The position numbers and the translations under genes were made by a program. A stretch of DNA of 64,000 bases from Dermatobacter hominis (lineage in GTDB: Bacteria; Actinomycetota; Acidimicrobiia; Acidimicrobiales; Microtrichaceae), in contig NZ_CP085840.1 of assembly GCF_020715685.1 (NCBI RefSeq), positions 2,666,001-2,730,000 on the forward strand, in the 5' to 3' direction. Positions 15,750 through 24,537 of this stretch are shown here, in pieces. Each line of letters opens with the position of its first letter. Within the stretch, counting starts at the first letter, position 1. Under the pieces are notes generated by a model. That model did no database searches and was not told the DNA's origin. It saw only the letters and a program-made list of their open reading frames with translations.

Positions 15750-15755
15750 TAGGTT
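15750..15755 (+). promoter_or_regulatory. -10 box TAGGTT, leaderless ABC exporter gene
   Basis: TAGGTT with 7 nt to GTG at 15763. It lies about 40 bp after the end of the tandem repeat array. Confidence 0.55.
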
Positions 15756-15762
15756 CGACCGC

Positions 15763-17859
15763 GTGAGGCCGATGTCCGCGTGGCGGATCATGCACCAGGA
15801 CCCGACGTCCGTGGAGGGCAAGACGCTCGACCGCGCCCTCGTGGGCCGCGTCGGCCGGTTCGCCCGGCCCTACCGTGGGCAGCTCATCGGCTTCGTCATC
15901 ATGATCGCCATCGGCGCCGGCCTGGCCCTCGTGCCGCCGCTCCTGTTCCGGTCGATCATCGACACCGCCATCCCCGACGGCGACAAGGGGATGCTCGTCG
16001 TCCTGGGCGCGGTCGTCGTCGGCGCCGCGCTGCTGACGGCGGGGGCGTCGCTGCTCGAGCGGCACTGGTCCGCCCGCATCGGCGAGGGCCTGATCTACGA
16101 CCTGCGCAAGGCGCTGTTCGACCACGTGCAGCGCATGCCGATGCAGTTCTTCACCCGGTCCCAGACCGGCGCGATCGTCAGCCGGCTCAACAACGACGTG
16201 ATCGGCGCCCAGCGCGCACTGACCGGGACGCTCGGCACGGTCGTCTCCAACGTGATCACGCTCGCCTTCACGCTGGTGGCGATGATCGCCCTCGACTGGC
16301 GGATCACGATCGTCGCGGTCCTCCTGCTGCCGCTGTTCCTCGTCCCCTCGAAGCGGGTCGGGCGCCGGCTGCAGGACATGACCCGCGACTCGATGCAGCT
16401 CAACGCCGACATGAACGCGCAGATGACCGAGCGGTTCGGCGTGTCCGGGGCCCAGCTGGTCAAGCTGTTCGGCGACCACGAGCGCGAGACCGGCGAGTTC
16501 GGCACCAAGGCCGCCGGCGTGCGCGACATCGGCATCCGCTCCGCCATGTACTCGCGGTGGTTCCTCGTGATGATGGCGCTCGTCGGCGCGATCGGGACCG
16601 CGGCGGTCTACCTGCTCGGCGGCCTGCAGGTGATCGACGGCAACATCTCCATCGGCACGCTCGTCGCCCTCACCGCGCTGGTGACCCGCATCTACGACCC
16701 GCTGACCAGCCTCACGAACGCCCGGGTCGACGTGATGAGCGCGTTCGTCAGCTTCGAGCGCGTCTTCGAGGTGCTCGACTCGGTCAACCCGGTCGCCGAC
16801 CGCCCCGACGCGGAGGAGCTGGTGGATCCGAAGGGCGCCGTGCGCTTCGACCACGTGTGGTTCCACTACCCCGGGGCGTCGGAGGGGACGATCCGCTCGC
16901 TCGAGACCGGCGCGCCCGAGGCCGAGCCCGAGGGCGGCCCGCCGCTCGTCCTCCACGACGTCGACCTCGACATCGCGCCCGGCACGACCGTCGCCCTCGT
17001 CGGGCCGTCGGGCGCCGGCAAGTCGACGGTCGCAGCGCTCATCCCGCGCCTCTACGACGTGTCCGAGGGTGCGGTCTCGGTCGACGGCCACGACGTCCGC
17101 GACCTGACGCAGGCCAGCCTGCGCCGGGCGATCGGCGTGGTGTCGCAGGACCCGCACCTGTTCCACGCCACGGTCGGCGACAACCTCCGCTACGCCCGGC
17201 CCGACGCCACCGACGACGAGCTGCGGGCCGCGTGCCGCGCGGCCCGCGTGCTCGACGTCGTGGAGGCGCTGCCCGACGGCTTCGACACGATGGTCGGCGA
17301 GCGCGGCTACCGGCTCAGCGGCGGCGAGCAGCAGCGGCTGGCCATCGCCCGCCTGCTGCTCAAGGATCCGGCGATCGTCGTGCTCGACGAGGCCACGTCC
17401 GCGCTCGACACCGAGAACGAGGCGGCCATTCAGGCCGCGCTCGCCGACGCCCTGCGCGGCCGCACCGCCGTCGTCATCGCCCACCGCCTGTCGACGATCG
17501 TGGGAGCGGACCTCATCGTCGTGCTCGACCGGGGCCGGGTCGTGCAGCGCGGCACGCACGCAGAGCTGCTCGCGCAGGGCGGCCTGTACGCCGACCTGTA
17601 CCGGGTGCTGGTCGGCGGCGGCGACCCCGCTCGCCTCCATGACGCCGACCTCGTCGCTGCCACCACCGCCGCCGCGGTCACCGCCGCCGCGACCCCCGTC
17701 GTGTCGGCCGCCGACGCGGCCGACGGCGGCGCCACAGGGCGGACCGGACCGATCCGCGTGGAGCACCTCGACGACGTCCACGCCGCCGACGGCCCCCCCG
17801 ACGGCGACGGCTCGGCGCCCGGCGGGTCGCCCGACCAGCAGGGTCTCCCGCTGGGTTGA
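15763..17859 (+). CDS. ABC exporter, homodimeric type (membrane plus ATPase)
   Basis: A 698-residue exporter half with all canonical ATPase motifs: Walker A GPSGAGKST (414-422), signature LSGGEQQRLAIARLL (about 517) and Walker B IVVLDEATSALD, then the H-loop AHRLSTI. This predicts a working homodimer, unlike the heterodimer upstream. An insertion rich in Glu/Gly/Pro lies just before the ATPase domain, and the last 90 residues form an Ala/Thr/Asp-rich disordered tail. Substrate unknown. Alternative start ATG at 15772; GTG 15763 fits the leaderless box. Confidence 0.93.
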   Translation: MRPMSAWRIMHQDPTSVEGKTLDRALVGRVGRFARPYRGQLIGFVIMIAIGAGLALVPPLLFRSIIDTAIPDGDKGMLVVLGAVVVGAALLTAGASLLERHWSARIGEGLIYDLRKALFDHVQRMPMQFFTRSQTGAIVSRLNNDVIGAQRALTGTLGTVVSNVITLAFTLVAMIALDWRITIVAVLLLPLFLVPSKRVGRRLQDMTRDSMQLNADMNAQMTERFGVSGAQLVKLFGDHERETGEFGTKAAGVRDIGIRSAMYSRWFLVMMALVGAIGTAAVYLLGGLQVIDGNISIGTLVALTALVTRIYDPLTSLTNARVDVMSAFVSFERVFEVLDSVNPVADRPDAEELVDPKGAVRFDHVWFHYPGASEGTIRSLETGAPEAEPEGGPPLVLHDVDLDIAPGTTVALVGPSGAGKSTVAALIPRLYDVSEGAVSVDGHDVRDLTQASLRRAIGVVSQDPHLFHATVGDNLRYARPDATDDELRAACRAARVLDVVEALPDGFDTMVGERGYRLSGGEQQRLAIARLLLKDPAIVVLDEATSALDTENEAAIQAALADALRGRTAVVIAHRLSTIVGADLIVVLDRGRVVQRGTHAELLAQGGLYADLYRVLVGGGDPARLHDADLVAATTAAAVTAAATPVVSAADAADGGATGRTGPIRVEHLDDVHAADGPPDGDGSAPGGSPDQQGLPLG

Positions 17860-17865
17860 TGCCTC

Positions 17866-17871
17866 TAGGGT
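17866..17871 (+). promoter_or_regulatory. -10 box TAGGGT, leadered uspA-type gene
   Basis: TAGGGT 40 nt before the GTG of the UspA gene leaves a leader of about 34 nt holding GGAGGT. Confidence 0.45.
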
Positions 17872-17911
17872 GGAGCGGACCCGGGAGCGGCCCGGGAGTC
17901 CGGGAGGTCCC

Positions 17912-18379
17912 GTGCACGCACTCATCGCCACCGATGGCTCCGAGGTCTCGATCGAGGCCGCTCGCAAGGGCGTGGCCCTGCTCAACCCCACCAAGGTGAC
18001 CCTGCTCACGGTGGCCGACACGAGCGTGGCCGAGGACTCGGGGGCCGGCGGGTTCGAGGGCGACCTGCTGTCGCCGACCGAGGCCGAGCAGGCCCGTTCC
18101 GCCATCCTCGACGAGGGCGACGACGAGCTGGCCGCCACGATCACGGCGATCCAGGTCGACCCTGCGATCGTCGAGCGGAAGCTGGTCGAGGGCGCGTCGG
18201 GACAGATGATCATCCACGTCGCGGGCGAGATCGCCGCCGACGTGATCGTCGTCGGTTCGCACGGCAAGGGCTGGCTCAAGCGGGTGGTGATCGGCTCGAT
18301 CAGCGAGTACGTGCTCCGGCACAGCACGATCCCGGTGCTCGTCGTGCGCCACGTCGAGCCGGCCGGCGACAAGGGCTGA
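17912..18379 (+). CDS. Universal stress protein (UspA family)
   Basis: A 155-residue single Usp domain. It begins MHALIATDGSEVSIEAARKG and ends with the nucleotide-binding signature GSHGKGWLKRVVIGSISEYVLRHSTIPVLVV (Gly-x2-Gly-x9-Gly-Ser type), which predicts ATP binding. A strong GGAGGT lies 3 nt before the GTG. Its stop is directly followed by the unusual xseA start, so the two may share an mRNA. The role is general stress response; partner unknown. Confidence 0.9.
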   Translation: MHALIATDGSEVSIEAARKGVALLNPTKVTLLTVADTSVAEDSGAGGFEGDLLSPTEAEQARSAILDEGDDELAATITAIQVDPAIVERKLVEGASGQMIIHVAGEIAADVIVVGSHGKGWLKRVVIGSISEYVLRHSTIPVLVVRHVEPAGDKG

Positions 18380-18386
18380 GCGGACC

Positions 18387-19748
18387 ATCGAGGCGCAGAC
18401 CTGGTCCGTCGGTGAGCTGCACGAGGCCCTGAACGGGCTGCTCACCCATGTCTTCGGCGAGGTCGTCTGGGTCGAGGGCGAGCTGACCGACATCAGCCGC
18501 TCGAAGGCGGGCCACGTCTACTTCCGGCTGGTCGATCCCGACGACGAGCGCGGCGACGCCAACCGGGCGTCGCTGTCGGTGACGCTCTTCGACTCGCAGC
18601 GCCAGCTCGTCAACCGCTTCCTGCGCTCGCAGGGCGACCCGATCCGCATGAACGACGGCATCCGGGTCCGGATCGGCGGTCGGCTGGCGACCTACCCGGC
18701 GAGGTCGACGCTCCAGCTCGTGATGGACCGGATCGACCCGGCCTTCACGCTCGGCCTGCTCGGGCAGGAGCGGGTGCGGCTGCTCGCCGCCCTCGACGAG
18801 GAGGGCCTGCTCCGGCAGAACGCGGCGGTGGCCGTGCCGGTCGTGCCGTTGCACGTCGGCCTCGTCACGAGCGTCGGCAGCGCCGCCCACGCCGACGCGC
18901 TGCACGAGCTCGAGAGCTCCGGCGTCGGCTTCCGCGTCAGCACGTTCGACGCCCGGACCCAGGGGGCCGACGCGCCGGCGTCGGTCGTGGCCGCGCTGCG
19001 CACGGCCGCCGCGCACCGCGTCGACGTCGTGCTGATCGTCCGGGGCGGCGGGGCGGCGACCGACCTGGTGGCCTTCGACCACGAGCAGGTGGCCCGGGCC
19101 ATCGCCGGCGCGCCGGTGGCGGTGTTCACCGGCATCGGCCACGAGACCGACAGGACGGTCGCCGACGAGGTCGCGCACACCGCGCACAAGACGCCGACCG
19201 CGGCCGCCGGCGCGCTCGTGCGGGCGGTGCGCGACGCCGAGCGGCGGGTGGTGGACGACTGGGCCGCGGTCCGCGCCGGCGTGGCCGGCCGGCTGGTCCG
19301 CGCCGAGCACCGCCTCGCCCGCGTCGGCCACCGGGCCGGCGCCACGGCCGTGCACCGGCTCGACCGCCGGATGGACGCGCTCGACCGGGACGTGCAGCGC
19401 GTCACCGCCGGGGCCCGCCGGCGGCTGGCCGTCGCCGAGGCCGCGGTCGCCGCGGTCGGCACCCGGGCGGAGCCGTCGGCGGCGCGCATCGTGGAGCGGG
19501 CCTCGTCGCGCCTCGACGTCCTCGCGGCCAACGTCGCCGCGGCCGACCCGGCCCGCGCCCTGCGGCGGGGATGGTCGGTGACGCACACCGCCGACGGCCG
19601 CCTCGTGCGCTCGCCGGCCGACGTCGTCGCCGGCGACGAGCTGGTCACGCGGGTCGCCGGTGGCGCGGTCCGGTCCGTCGTGGTCGACGGCGACCGCTCG
19701 GGTGCTGCGGCGGGGCGCGATCGTGAGGGAGGATCGAGCGGTGGCTGA
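18387..19748 (+). CDS. xseA: Exodeoxyribonuclease VII large subunit
   Basis: The OB-fold N-terminus reads TWSVGELHEALNGLL then VWVEGELTDI and KAGHVYFRLVD. The catalytic part contains RGGGAATDLVAFDHE, FTGIGHETDRTVADEVAH and TPTAAAG, followed by the long coiled-coil region. Homology plainly begins upstream of any ATG, GTG or TTG: in this frame the region 18303-18578 has none. The only near-canonical codon ahead of the conserved block is ATC at 18387, preceded by AAGGG 11 nt upstream, and it is taken as the start with reservation. It overlaps xseB by 8 bp. Confidence 0.88.
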   Translation: MEAQTWSVGELHEALNGLLTHVFGEVVWVEGELTDISRSKAGHVYFRLVDPDDERGDANRASLSVTLFDSQRQLVNRFLRSQGDPIRMNDGIRVRIGGRLATYPARSTLQLVMDRIDPAFTLGLLGQERVRLLAALDEEGLLRQNAAVAVPVVPLHVGLVTSVGSAAHADALHELESSGVGFRVSTFDARTQGADAPASVVAALRTAAAHRVDVVLIVRGGGAATDLVAFDHEQVARAIAGAPVAVFTGIGHETDRTVADEVAHTAHKTPTAAAGALVRAVRDAERRVVDDWAAVRAGVAGRLVRAEHRLARVGHRAGATAVHRLDRRMDALDRDVQRVTAGARRRLAVAEAAVAAVGTRAEPSAARIVERASSRLDVLAANVAAADPARALRRGWSVTHTADGRLVRSPADVVAGDELVTRVAGGAVRSVVVDGDRSGAAAGRDREGGSSGG

Positions 19749-20001
19749 CGCGACGGAACGGACGACGGCGGGCGGGGAGCACCCCGATCCCGAGGAGCTC
19801 GGCTTCGCCGGGGCCATGGCGGAGCTCGAGCGCATCGTCGCCGAGCTCGAGTCCGACACGCTCGACGTCGACCTGCTCGCGGATCGCGTGGAGCGTGCCG
19901 CCGTGCTCGTCGGCTGGTGCCGGGACCGGATCGACGGCACCCGGTTCCGGGTCGAGGAGATCCTCGAGCGTCTCGACCCCGACGCGACCGACCCCGACTG
20001 A
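19741..20001 (+). CDS. xseB: Exodeoxyribonuclease VII small subunit
   Basis: An 86-residue helical protein with the family segment FAGAMAELERIVAELES and the acidic C-terminus. It binds the coiled coil of XseA to form exonuclease VII. The GTG has GGGAGGA about 7 nt upstream and overlaps the xseA stop by 8 bp, a normal arrangement for this pair. Confidence 0.93.
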   Translation: MADATERTTAGGEHPDPEELGFAGAMAELERIVAELESDTLDVDLLADRVERAAVLVGWCRDRIDGTRFRVEEILERLDPDATDPD

Positions 20002-20031
20002 CGCACCCCTGCCGGCGAACCGGGGCCGACG

Positions 20032-20706
20032 TCAGATGAGGGCCGCGTAGTGGGCGAGGCCCTCATCGATCGTGCCGTGGCCGACACCCGGCTCCCCGGC
20101 GACGGCGGACAGCCACTCCGGCCGCACGACCGCGCTGACCCACAGCGGGCGGTCGAGGTCGGAGCCCTCGAGCACGAAGCGCACGAACGTCTGCGCGTAG
20201 TCGGGCGGGCGCGGGTCCCGCGACAGCTCGGCCATGGCGAACGGGTCGGGCGGGCCGGCCGGGGCGAGGCTCGCGTAGGGCACCGTCGGCGAACCGGGGT
20301 GGACGCCGCCGCCGACGAGCCCGGGCCCGTCGGCCAGCACGGCCCCGCGGACGAGCGAGGGCCGGGCGGCGGCGACCAGGAGCGCGATGTACGAGCCGAG
20401 CCCGCGGGCGAGGAGCGTCACGGCGCCGACCTCGGCGAGGACGGCGTCGACGTCGCCGACCAGGATCTCGGCGGAGTAGCCGCCGCCGACCGGCACCGTC
20501 GAGGCCCCGTGGCCGGTGAAGTCCAGGCCGAGCACCGGGCCGGGCCACACGAGGGCGTCGGGCACCGAGGCGGGGGTCCGCTCACCGAGGCCGTGCAGGA
20601 GCAGGAGCGGTCGGCCGCCGGCCGGGCCAGCACCGTTCGACCCGGACCGCAGCTCGTGGACCGCGAGGTCGATCCGGTTGTGGCGGACGACGCCCGGGAC
20701 GCTCAT
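20032..20706 (-). CDS. Alpha/beta-hydrolase fold protein lacking the nucleophile serine
   Basis: A 224-residue protein with the fold markers LLLLHGLGERTPASVPDALV (oxyanion region) and LGLDFTGHGAS. Where hydrolases carry G-x-S-x-G it has LLARGLGSYIALLVAA; aligned with typical LVGHSLGGYIALLLA the Ser is Gly. A C-terminal GVGHGTI could hold the His. The ATG overlaps the stop of the upstream hydrolase (ATGA), so the two are coupled, and the paired canonical enzyme suggests a regulatory or binding role for this one. A shifted elbow using the nearby Ser cannot be excluded. Confidence 0.75.
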   Translation of the reverse strand: MSVPGVVRHNRIDLAVHELRSGSNGAGPAGGRPLLLLHGLGERTPASVPDALVWPGPVLGLDFTGHGASTVPVGGGYSAEILVGDVDAVLAEVGAVTLLARGLGSYIALLVAAARPSLVRGAVLADGPGLVGGGVHPGSPTVPYASLAPAGPPDPFAMAELSRDPRPPDYAQTFVRFVLEGSDLDRPLWVSAVVRPEWLSAVAGEPGVGHGTIDEGLAHYAALI

Positions 20707-21641
20707 CGCGCCGACCCCGTCCGCAACGGTGCCAGGTGCTCGAGCACCATCGCGGCCACCAGCTCGGGCTGCTCGATGTGGACGAAGTGGCCGACGTCGT
20801 CGAGCGCCTCGAGCCGCCCGCCGGGCGGCAGGTTCGGGATCACGTCGACCGGGCGGGTCCCCCAGCCCATGACCTCGGGCTGCAGGCCGAGCACGCCGAG
20901 GAACGGCACGCCCAGGCCCGGGAGCCGCAGCATCGACCACTCGGGTCGGCGCGGCCCGAAGCCGCCCATGCGCAGCGTCGGGTCGATCTTCCAACGCCAC
21001 CCGTCATCGTCGTGGCGAGCGCCGACCGAGACCAGGTAGCGCAGCCACTCCGGGCTCAGCCGCGGGTTCATGCGGCCGCGCCGCTCGGCGAGCTCGTCCA
21101 TCGTCCCCGGCCGGCGCGTCCGCCCGACGAGCGACCGCCGGTGGTCGAGCCAGCCGGTGAGCTGCTCGTGGAGGAGCCGGGTCCGCTCGGTCTCCGACAC
21201 GTCCGACATCGCCTGCCGCGACGGCAGGCCGTCGAGGTTCACCACCGCCGACACGCGGTGCGGCAGCGCGTTGGCGAGGTGGAGCAGGATCGCCCCGCCC
21301 TTGGAGTGGCCGAGGAACGGCACGGGCACGGTCCCGATGGAGTCGAGCACCGCGGCGGCGTCGCGGACGTCGGCCTCCCACGTGTAGAGCGACGCCCGGT
21401 CGGAGTCGCCGTGCCCGCGCTGGTCCCAGCTCACCACCCGCCACCCCGCGTCGGCGAGCAGCGGCGCGAACACGTCGTAGGTGCCGGTGAAGTCGAAGCC
21501 GCCGTGGGCCACGAACAGCGGCGGGTCGTCGGGGTCGCCCCACTCGCAGACGTGGAGCCCGATGCCGCAGGAGTCGACCCGGCGGGACCGGTCGGGGCGG
21601 CGCGCCCCCGGGAACGTCACCTGCTCGTCGCCGTCCGCCAC
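20703..21641 (-). CDS. Alpha/beta hydrolase
   Basis: A 312-residue hydrolase with all fold marks: VAHGGFDFTGTYDVF (oxyanion region), WDQRGHGDSDRA, the elbow LGHSKGG (catalytic Ser), and a C-terminal DVGHFVHIEQPE with the catalytic His. It likely hydrolyses an ester or similar bond; substrate unknown. GTG start behind a TAGCAT box with a 6-nt spacer. It is the first gene of a pair with the serine-less hydrolase-like protein downstream, joined by a 4-bp overlap. Confidence 0.9.
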   Translation of the reverse strand: MADGDEQVTFPGARRPDRSRRVDSCGIGLHVCEWGDPDDPPLFVAHGGFDFTGTYDVFAPLLADAGWRVVSWDQRGHGDSDRASLYTWEADVRDAAAVLDSIGTVPVPFLGHSKGGAILLHLANALPHRVSAVVNLDGLPSRQAMSDVSETERTRLLHEQLTGWLDHRRSLVGRTRRPGTMDELAERRGRMNPRLSPEWLRYLVSVGARHDDDGWRWKIDPTLRMGGFGPRRPEWSMLRLPGLGVPFLGVLGLQPEVMGWGTRPVDVIPNLPPGGRLEALDDVGHFVHIEQPELVAAMVLEHLAPLRTGSAR

Positions 21642-21647
21642 ACCCGG

Positions 21648-21653
21648 ATGCTA
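21648..21653 (-). promoter_or_regulatory. -10 box TAGCAT, leaderless hydrolase pair
   Basis: TAGCAT with 6 nt to the GTG at 21641. Confidence 0.55.
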
Positions 21654-21729
21654 CGTCGCGCCCCCGGATCGCCCGTCCAGCCCGGGAGGCGCGGCCGCGC
21701 GCTCACGTCGGATTCCGACGACCCGTCGA

Positions 21730-21735
21730 TAGGGT
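21730..21735 (+). promoter_or_regulatory. -10 box TAGGGT, leadered two-component operon
   Basis: TAGGGT 66 nt before the chosen GTG of the kinase leaves a leader of about 60 nt. No upstream start in the kinase frame would make it leaderless. Confidence 0.4.
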
Positions 21736-21801
21736 GACCCCACGGAACCGACACCCGCCACCACGGGTCCGGTCACCGCGGGACCGGGCTCGCGCTCCGG
21801 C

Positions 21802-23679
21802 GTGTCCACGGCAGACGTCTCCGAGGCGGTCGCCGCCTTCCGGGCCCTCCCGCACGGTGGACTGGACGACTCCACGCGGCTCCTTGGGCTGCCGCCCTCG
21901 TGGCGCGCGTCCGTGTCGCCGTCGATCGCCGTCGTCCGGTGGTGCGCCCTCGGCTACGGGCTCGTCTTCTCGGCCCCCGACGCGTTCCGGGGCTCGTATT
22001 CCGCGGTCGTGGCCACGGCGATCTGCTGCTTCGTCACGACCTGGCGCACGGTCCTCCCGCTGCAGCTCGGCTCGGTCCGGGCCGTGCGGCGCATCGAGCC
22101 GCTCGTCGACGTCGTCGCCTTCGGCATCGCCATGGGCATCGCCGGCGGGTGGGCCAGCCCCTACTACTTCTGCCTCCTGATCTCGGTCGCCGTCGTCGCG
22201 CTCGGCTGGGGCGGTGGCAGCGGTGCCATCGCCCTCGTGGTCGGCGTGGCGGCCGTGGCCACCACCGTGGCCATCGACGGCAGCTCGCTCGTGGACATGG
22301 TCGAGGACCAGCGCGACGTCGCAGCGGTCGTGACGCTCGCGCTGGCCGCCGCCGTCGGCGCGTACGCGCGCACCCGCATCAAGGAGGCCGAGCGCCGGCG
22401 GGCCGGGCTGATCGGCGAGGTGCACCACCTGTCCGAGACCAACGAGCTCCTCGAGATGCTCAACGTCGTGGCGCGGACGCTCCCGGACTCGCTGTCGCTC
22501 CGCGAGGCGCTCGAGCGCATCCGCCAGCAGCTGTCCGACAGCTTCGACGCCCGGGTCATCTGCCTGATGACCTTCGACGACAGCGCCGAGGAGTGGGTCC
22601 CGAAGATCGCCGACGGCTGCGCCCTGCGGCCTGCGTACCCGACGAGCGACCTGCCCGTGCCGCTCGGCCTGGCGCTCGCGCAGGACGGCGTGCTGCGGGT
22701 CGACGACCTCGACCCCGACGCCCCCGGGCCGGGCGCGCCCTCCCCCGAGGGCTCCACCGGACCGCACGGCACGCGCCCGATCGTGCGCAGCAGCCGCTCC
22801 GGCATGTACGTGCGGCTCACCGCCCGCAACCAGGTGATCGGCATGCTCGGCCTCGAGCACCCCTCGCCGGGCCGCTACGACCCGCACGACGCCATCCTCC
22901 TGTCCGGGCTCGGCGAGGTGCTGGCCCTGACCGTCGACAACGCCCGCTGGTTCGGCCGGCTCCGCACGCTCGGGGCGCAGGAGGAGCGCATCCGCATCGC
23001 GCGCGACCTGCACGACCGGCTGGGGCAGTGGCTGACCTACGTCTCGATGGAGCTCGAGCGCATCGTCGCCGAGGACGAGCCGGTGACCGCCGACCTCTTC
23101 CGCCTCCAGTCCGACGTGCAGTCCGCCTTGGACGAGCTGCGGGAGACCCTCCGGCAGCTGCGCTCGGGCGTCACGGACCAGAAGCCGCTGGCCGTCGTCG
23201 CGCAGGACGTCGTCAACCGGTTCGCGGAGCGGGCCGACGTCGCGACCACACTGACGGTGGTGCACCCGGACGACCGGGTGCCGGTCCCCGTGGAGAACGA
23301 GCTGTTGCGGATCCTCCAGGAAGCGCTCACGAACGTGGACCGACATGCCGACGCGGATCACGTGGACGTGGTCTGGGACGTGCGAGGCGGCGAGTTCGAG
23401 CTCGTCATCGCCGACGACGGTCGTGGCTTCGAGTCGGCCAAGGGCGTGCGCGACTCGGCGTACGGCCTGGTCGGGATGCGCGAGCGCGCCGATGTGATCG
23501 GCGCACGCCTGCTGATCGACAGCTCGCCCGGCGCGGGCACGACCGTGCGGGTGCTCGCCGGCCCCGACCAGTCGCCGCGGGACGACGCCCGGCGCGGCGA
23601 CGGCGGCCGGGCACCCGGCCGGACCCCGTCCCGGACCGACAAGGACGACATCGACGACAACAGGGAGGTGGCATCGTGA
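21802..23679 (+). CDS. Sensor histidine kinase, NarL/DegS type with GAF domain
   Basis: A 625-residue kinase. Residues about 40-190 hold several hydrophobic segments (membrane sensor), 210-385 a GAF-like domain, then the HisKA_3 dimer region with IRIARDLHDRLGQWL (His404), and a HATPase with EALTNVDRHADA and ADDGRGFE. The C-terminal 45 residues are charged and disordered. It should phosphorylate the LuxR-type regulator whose GTG overlaps its stop (GTGA at 23676). The start at 21802 is the first usable one; the signal sensed is unknown. Confidence 0.93.
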   Translation: MSTADVSEAVAAFRALPHGGLDDSTRLLGLPPSWRASVSPSIAVVRWCALGYGLVFSAPDAFRGSYSAVVATAICCFVTTWRTVLPLQLGSVRAVRRIEPLVDVVAFGIAMGIAGGWASPYYFCLLISVAVVALGWGGGSGAIALVVGVAAVATTVAIDGSSLVDMVEDQRDVAAVVTLALAAAVGAYARTRIKEAERRRAGLIGEVHHLSETNELLEMLNVVARTLPDSLSLREALERIRQQLSDSFDARVICLMTFDDSAEEWVPKIADGCALRPAYPTSDLPVPLGLALAQDGVLRVDDLDPDAPGPGAPSPEGSTGPHGTRPIVRSSRSGMYVRLTARNQVIGMLGLEHPSPGRYDPHDAILLSGLGEVLALTVDNARWFGRLRTLGAQEERIRIARDLHDRLGQWLTYVSMELERIVAEDEPVTADLFRLQSDVQSALDELRETLRQLRSGVTDQKPLAVVAQDVVNRFAERADVATTLTVVHPDDRVPVPVENELLRILQEALTNVDRHADADHVDVVWDVRGGEFELVIADDGRGFESAKGVRDSAYGLVGMRERADVIGARLLIDSSPGAGTTVRVLAGPDQSPRDDARRGDGGRAPGRTPSRTDKDDIDDNREVAS

Positions 23680-24329
23680 GGGTGCTGCTGGCCGACGACC
23701 ACCAGATCCTTCGCGACGGCATCCGGCGCGGGCTCGAGAGCGCCGGAGAGGACGTGGTCGGCGAGGCCGACAACGGCGAGGAGGCGATCGCCCTGGCGAT
23801 CGAGACCAAGCCCGACATCGTCCTCATGGACCTCTCGATGCCGGTGCTCGACGGCGTGGCCGCGGCCCGGCGCATCCGCGAGGAGGTGCCGGACTCCAAG
23901 GTGGTCGTCCTGACCATGCACGACGACCCGGAGCGCACCCGCGCCGCCCTCCAGGCCGGCGCGGCGGCGTACCTCACCAAGGGGACGTCGTTCGCGGACG
24001 TGCTCGACACCCTGCGCCGGGTCCAGGAGGGCGAGGAGACGCTGAGCCCCCGGCTGGCGGCGTCGATGCTCGAGCACCTCGGCCAGGAGCCGAGCCGCAA
24101 CGACCTCCTGTCGGACCGCCAGGTCGAGATCCTGCAGATGATCGCCGACGGCATGTCCACGAAGCAGGCGGCCCGGGCCCTCGGCATCACGCAGAAGACG
24201 GTGCACAACCACCTGAACGCCACCTATCGGCGGCTGGACACGCAGAGCCTGACCCACGCCGTCCTCTCGGCCGTGCGGTTGGGCATCATCGACCTGCACT
24301 CGACGCCCGACGACGGCGAGGCCGCCTGA
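23676..24329 (+). CDS. Response regulator, NarL/LuxR type
   Basis: A 217-residue regulator. The receiver begins VRVLLADDHQ, with phospho-acceptor Asp52 in IVLMDLSMP and the Lys in AYLTKG. The LuxR helix-turn-helix (about 150-210) reads LSDRQVEILQMIADGMSTKQ then KTVHNHLNATYRRL. It is translationally coupled to the kinase gene by GTGA. Targets are unknown; the 18-bp tandem repeat just downstream (24380-24415), in the promoter region of the next gene, is a candidate binding region. Confidence 0.95.
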   Translation: MRVLLADDHQILRDGIRRGLESAGEDVVGEADNGEEAIALAIETKPDIVLMDLSMPVLDGVAAARRIREEVPDSKVVVLTMHDDPERTRAALQAGAAAYLTKGTSFADVLDTLRRVQEGEETLSPRLAASMLEHLGQEPSRNDLLSDRQVEILQMIADGMSTKQAARALGITQKTVHNHLNATYRRLDTQSLTHAVLSAVRLGIIDLHSTPDDGEAA

Positions 24330-24379
24330 CGGGCGATCCCGGGCCGGGCCGGCAACCCGGGCGGGGGCGCACATGACGA

Positions 24380-24415
24380 CCCAGATGACACGGAACGCCC
24401 AGATGACACGGAACG
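24380..24415. repeat. 18-bp tandem duplication upstream of the surface-protein gene
   Basis: Two perfect 18-bp copies (CCCAGATGACACGGAACG) followed by a further ACGGAACGAC at about 24428. The repeats lie 110-160 bp upstream of the next start codon in the only sizeable gap in this area. Confidence 0.85.
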
Positions 24416-24525
24416 ACGTGGTGGAGCACGGAACGACACCTTGACGGGCCCGGTGTGGGGACCAGGCCCTTCGGAGCAGCGGTGAACAGGCGATTTGCCC
24501 ATGTCGGGGCGCCGATCCGGCGCAC

Positions 24526-24531
24526 CACAAT
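24526..24531 (+). promoter_or_regulatory. -10 box CACAAT, leaderless surface-protein gene
   Basis: CACAAT (NANNNT) with 6 nt to the ATG at 24538. Confidence 0.4.
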
Positions 24532-24537
24532 CGGGCC

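Noticed and set aside
15513-18372. Extension of the uppP frame upstream to give a 1288-codon protein
   Set aside because: It would run antisense through the ABC exporter and UspA genes and translate the 25-bp repeats; uppP has its own ATG with a promoter box.
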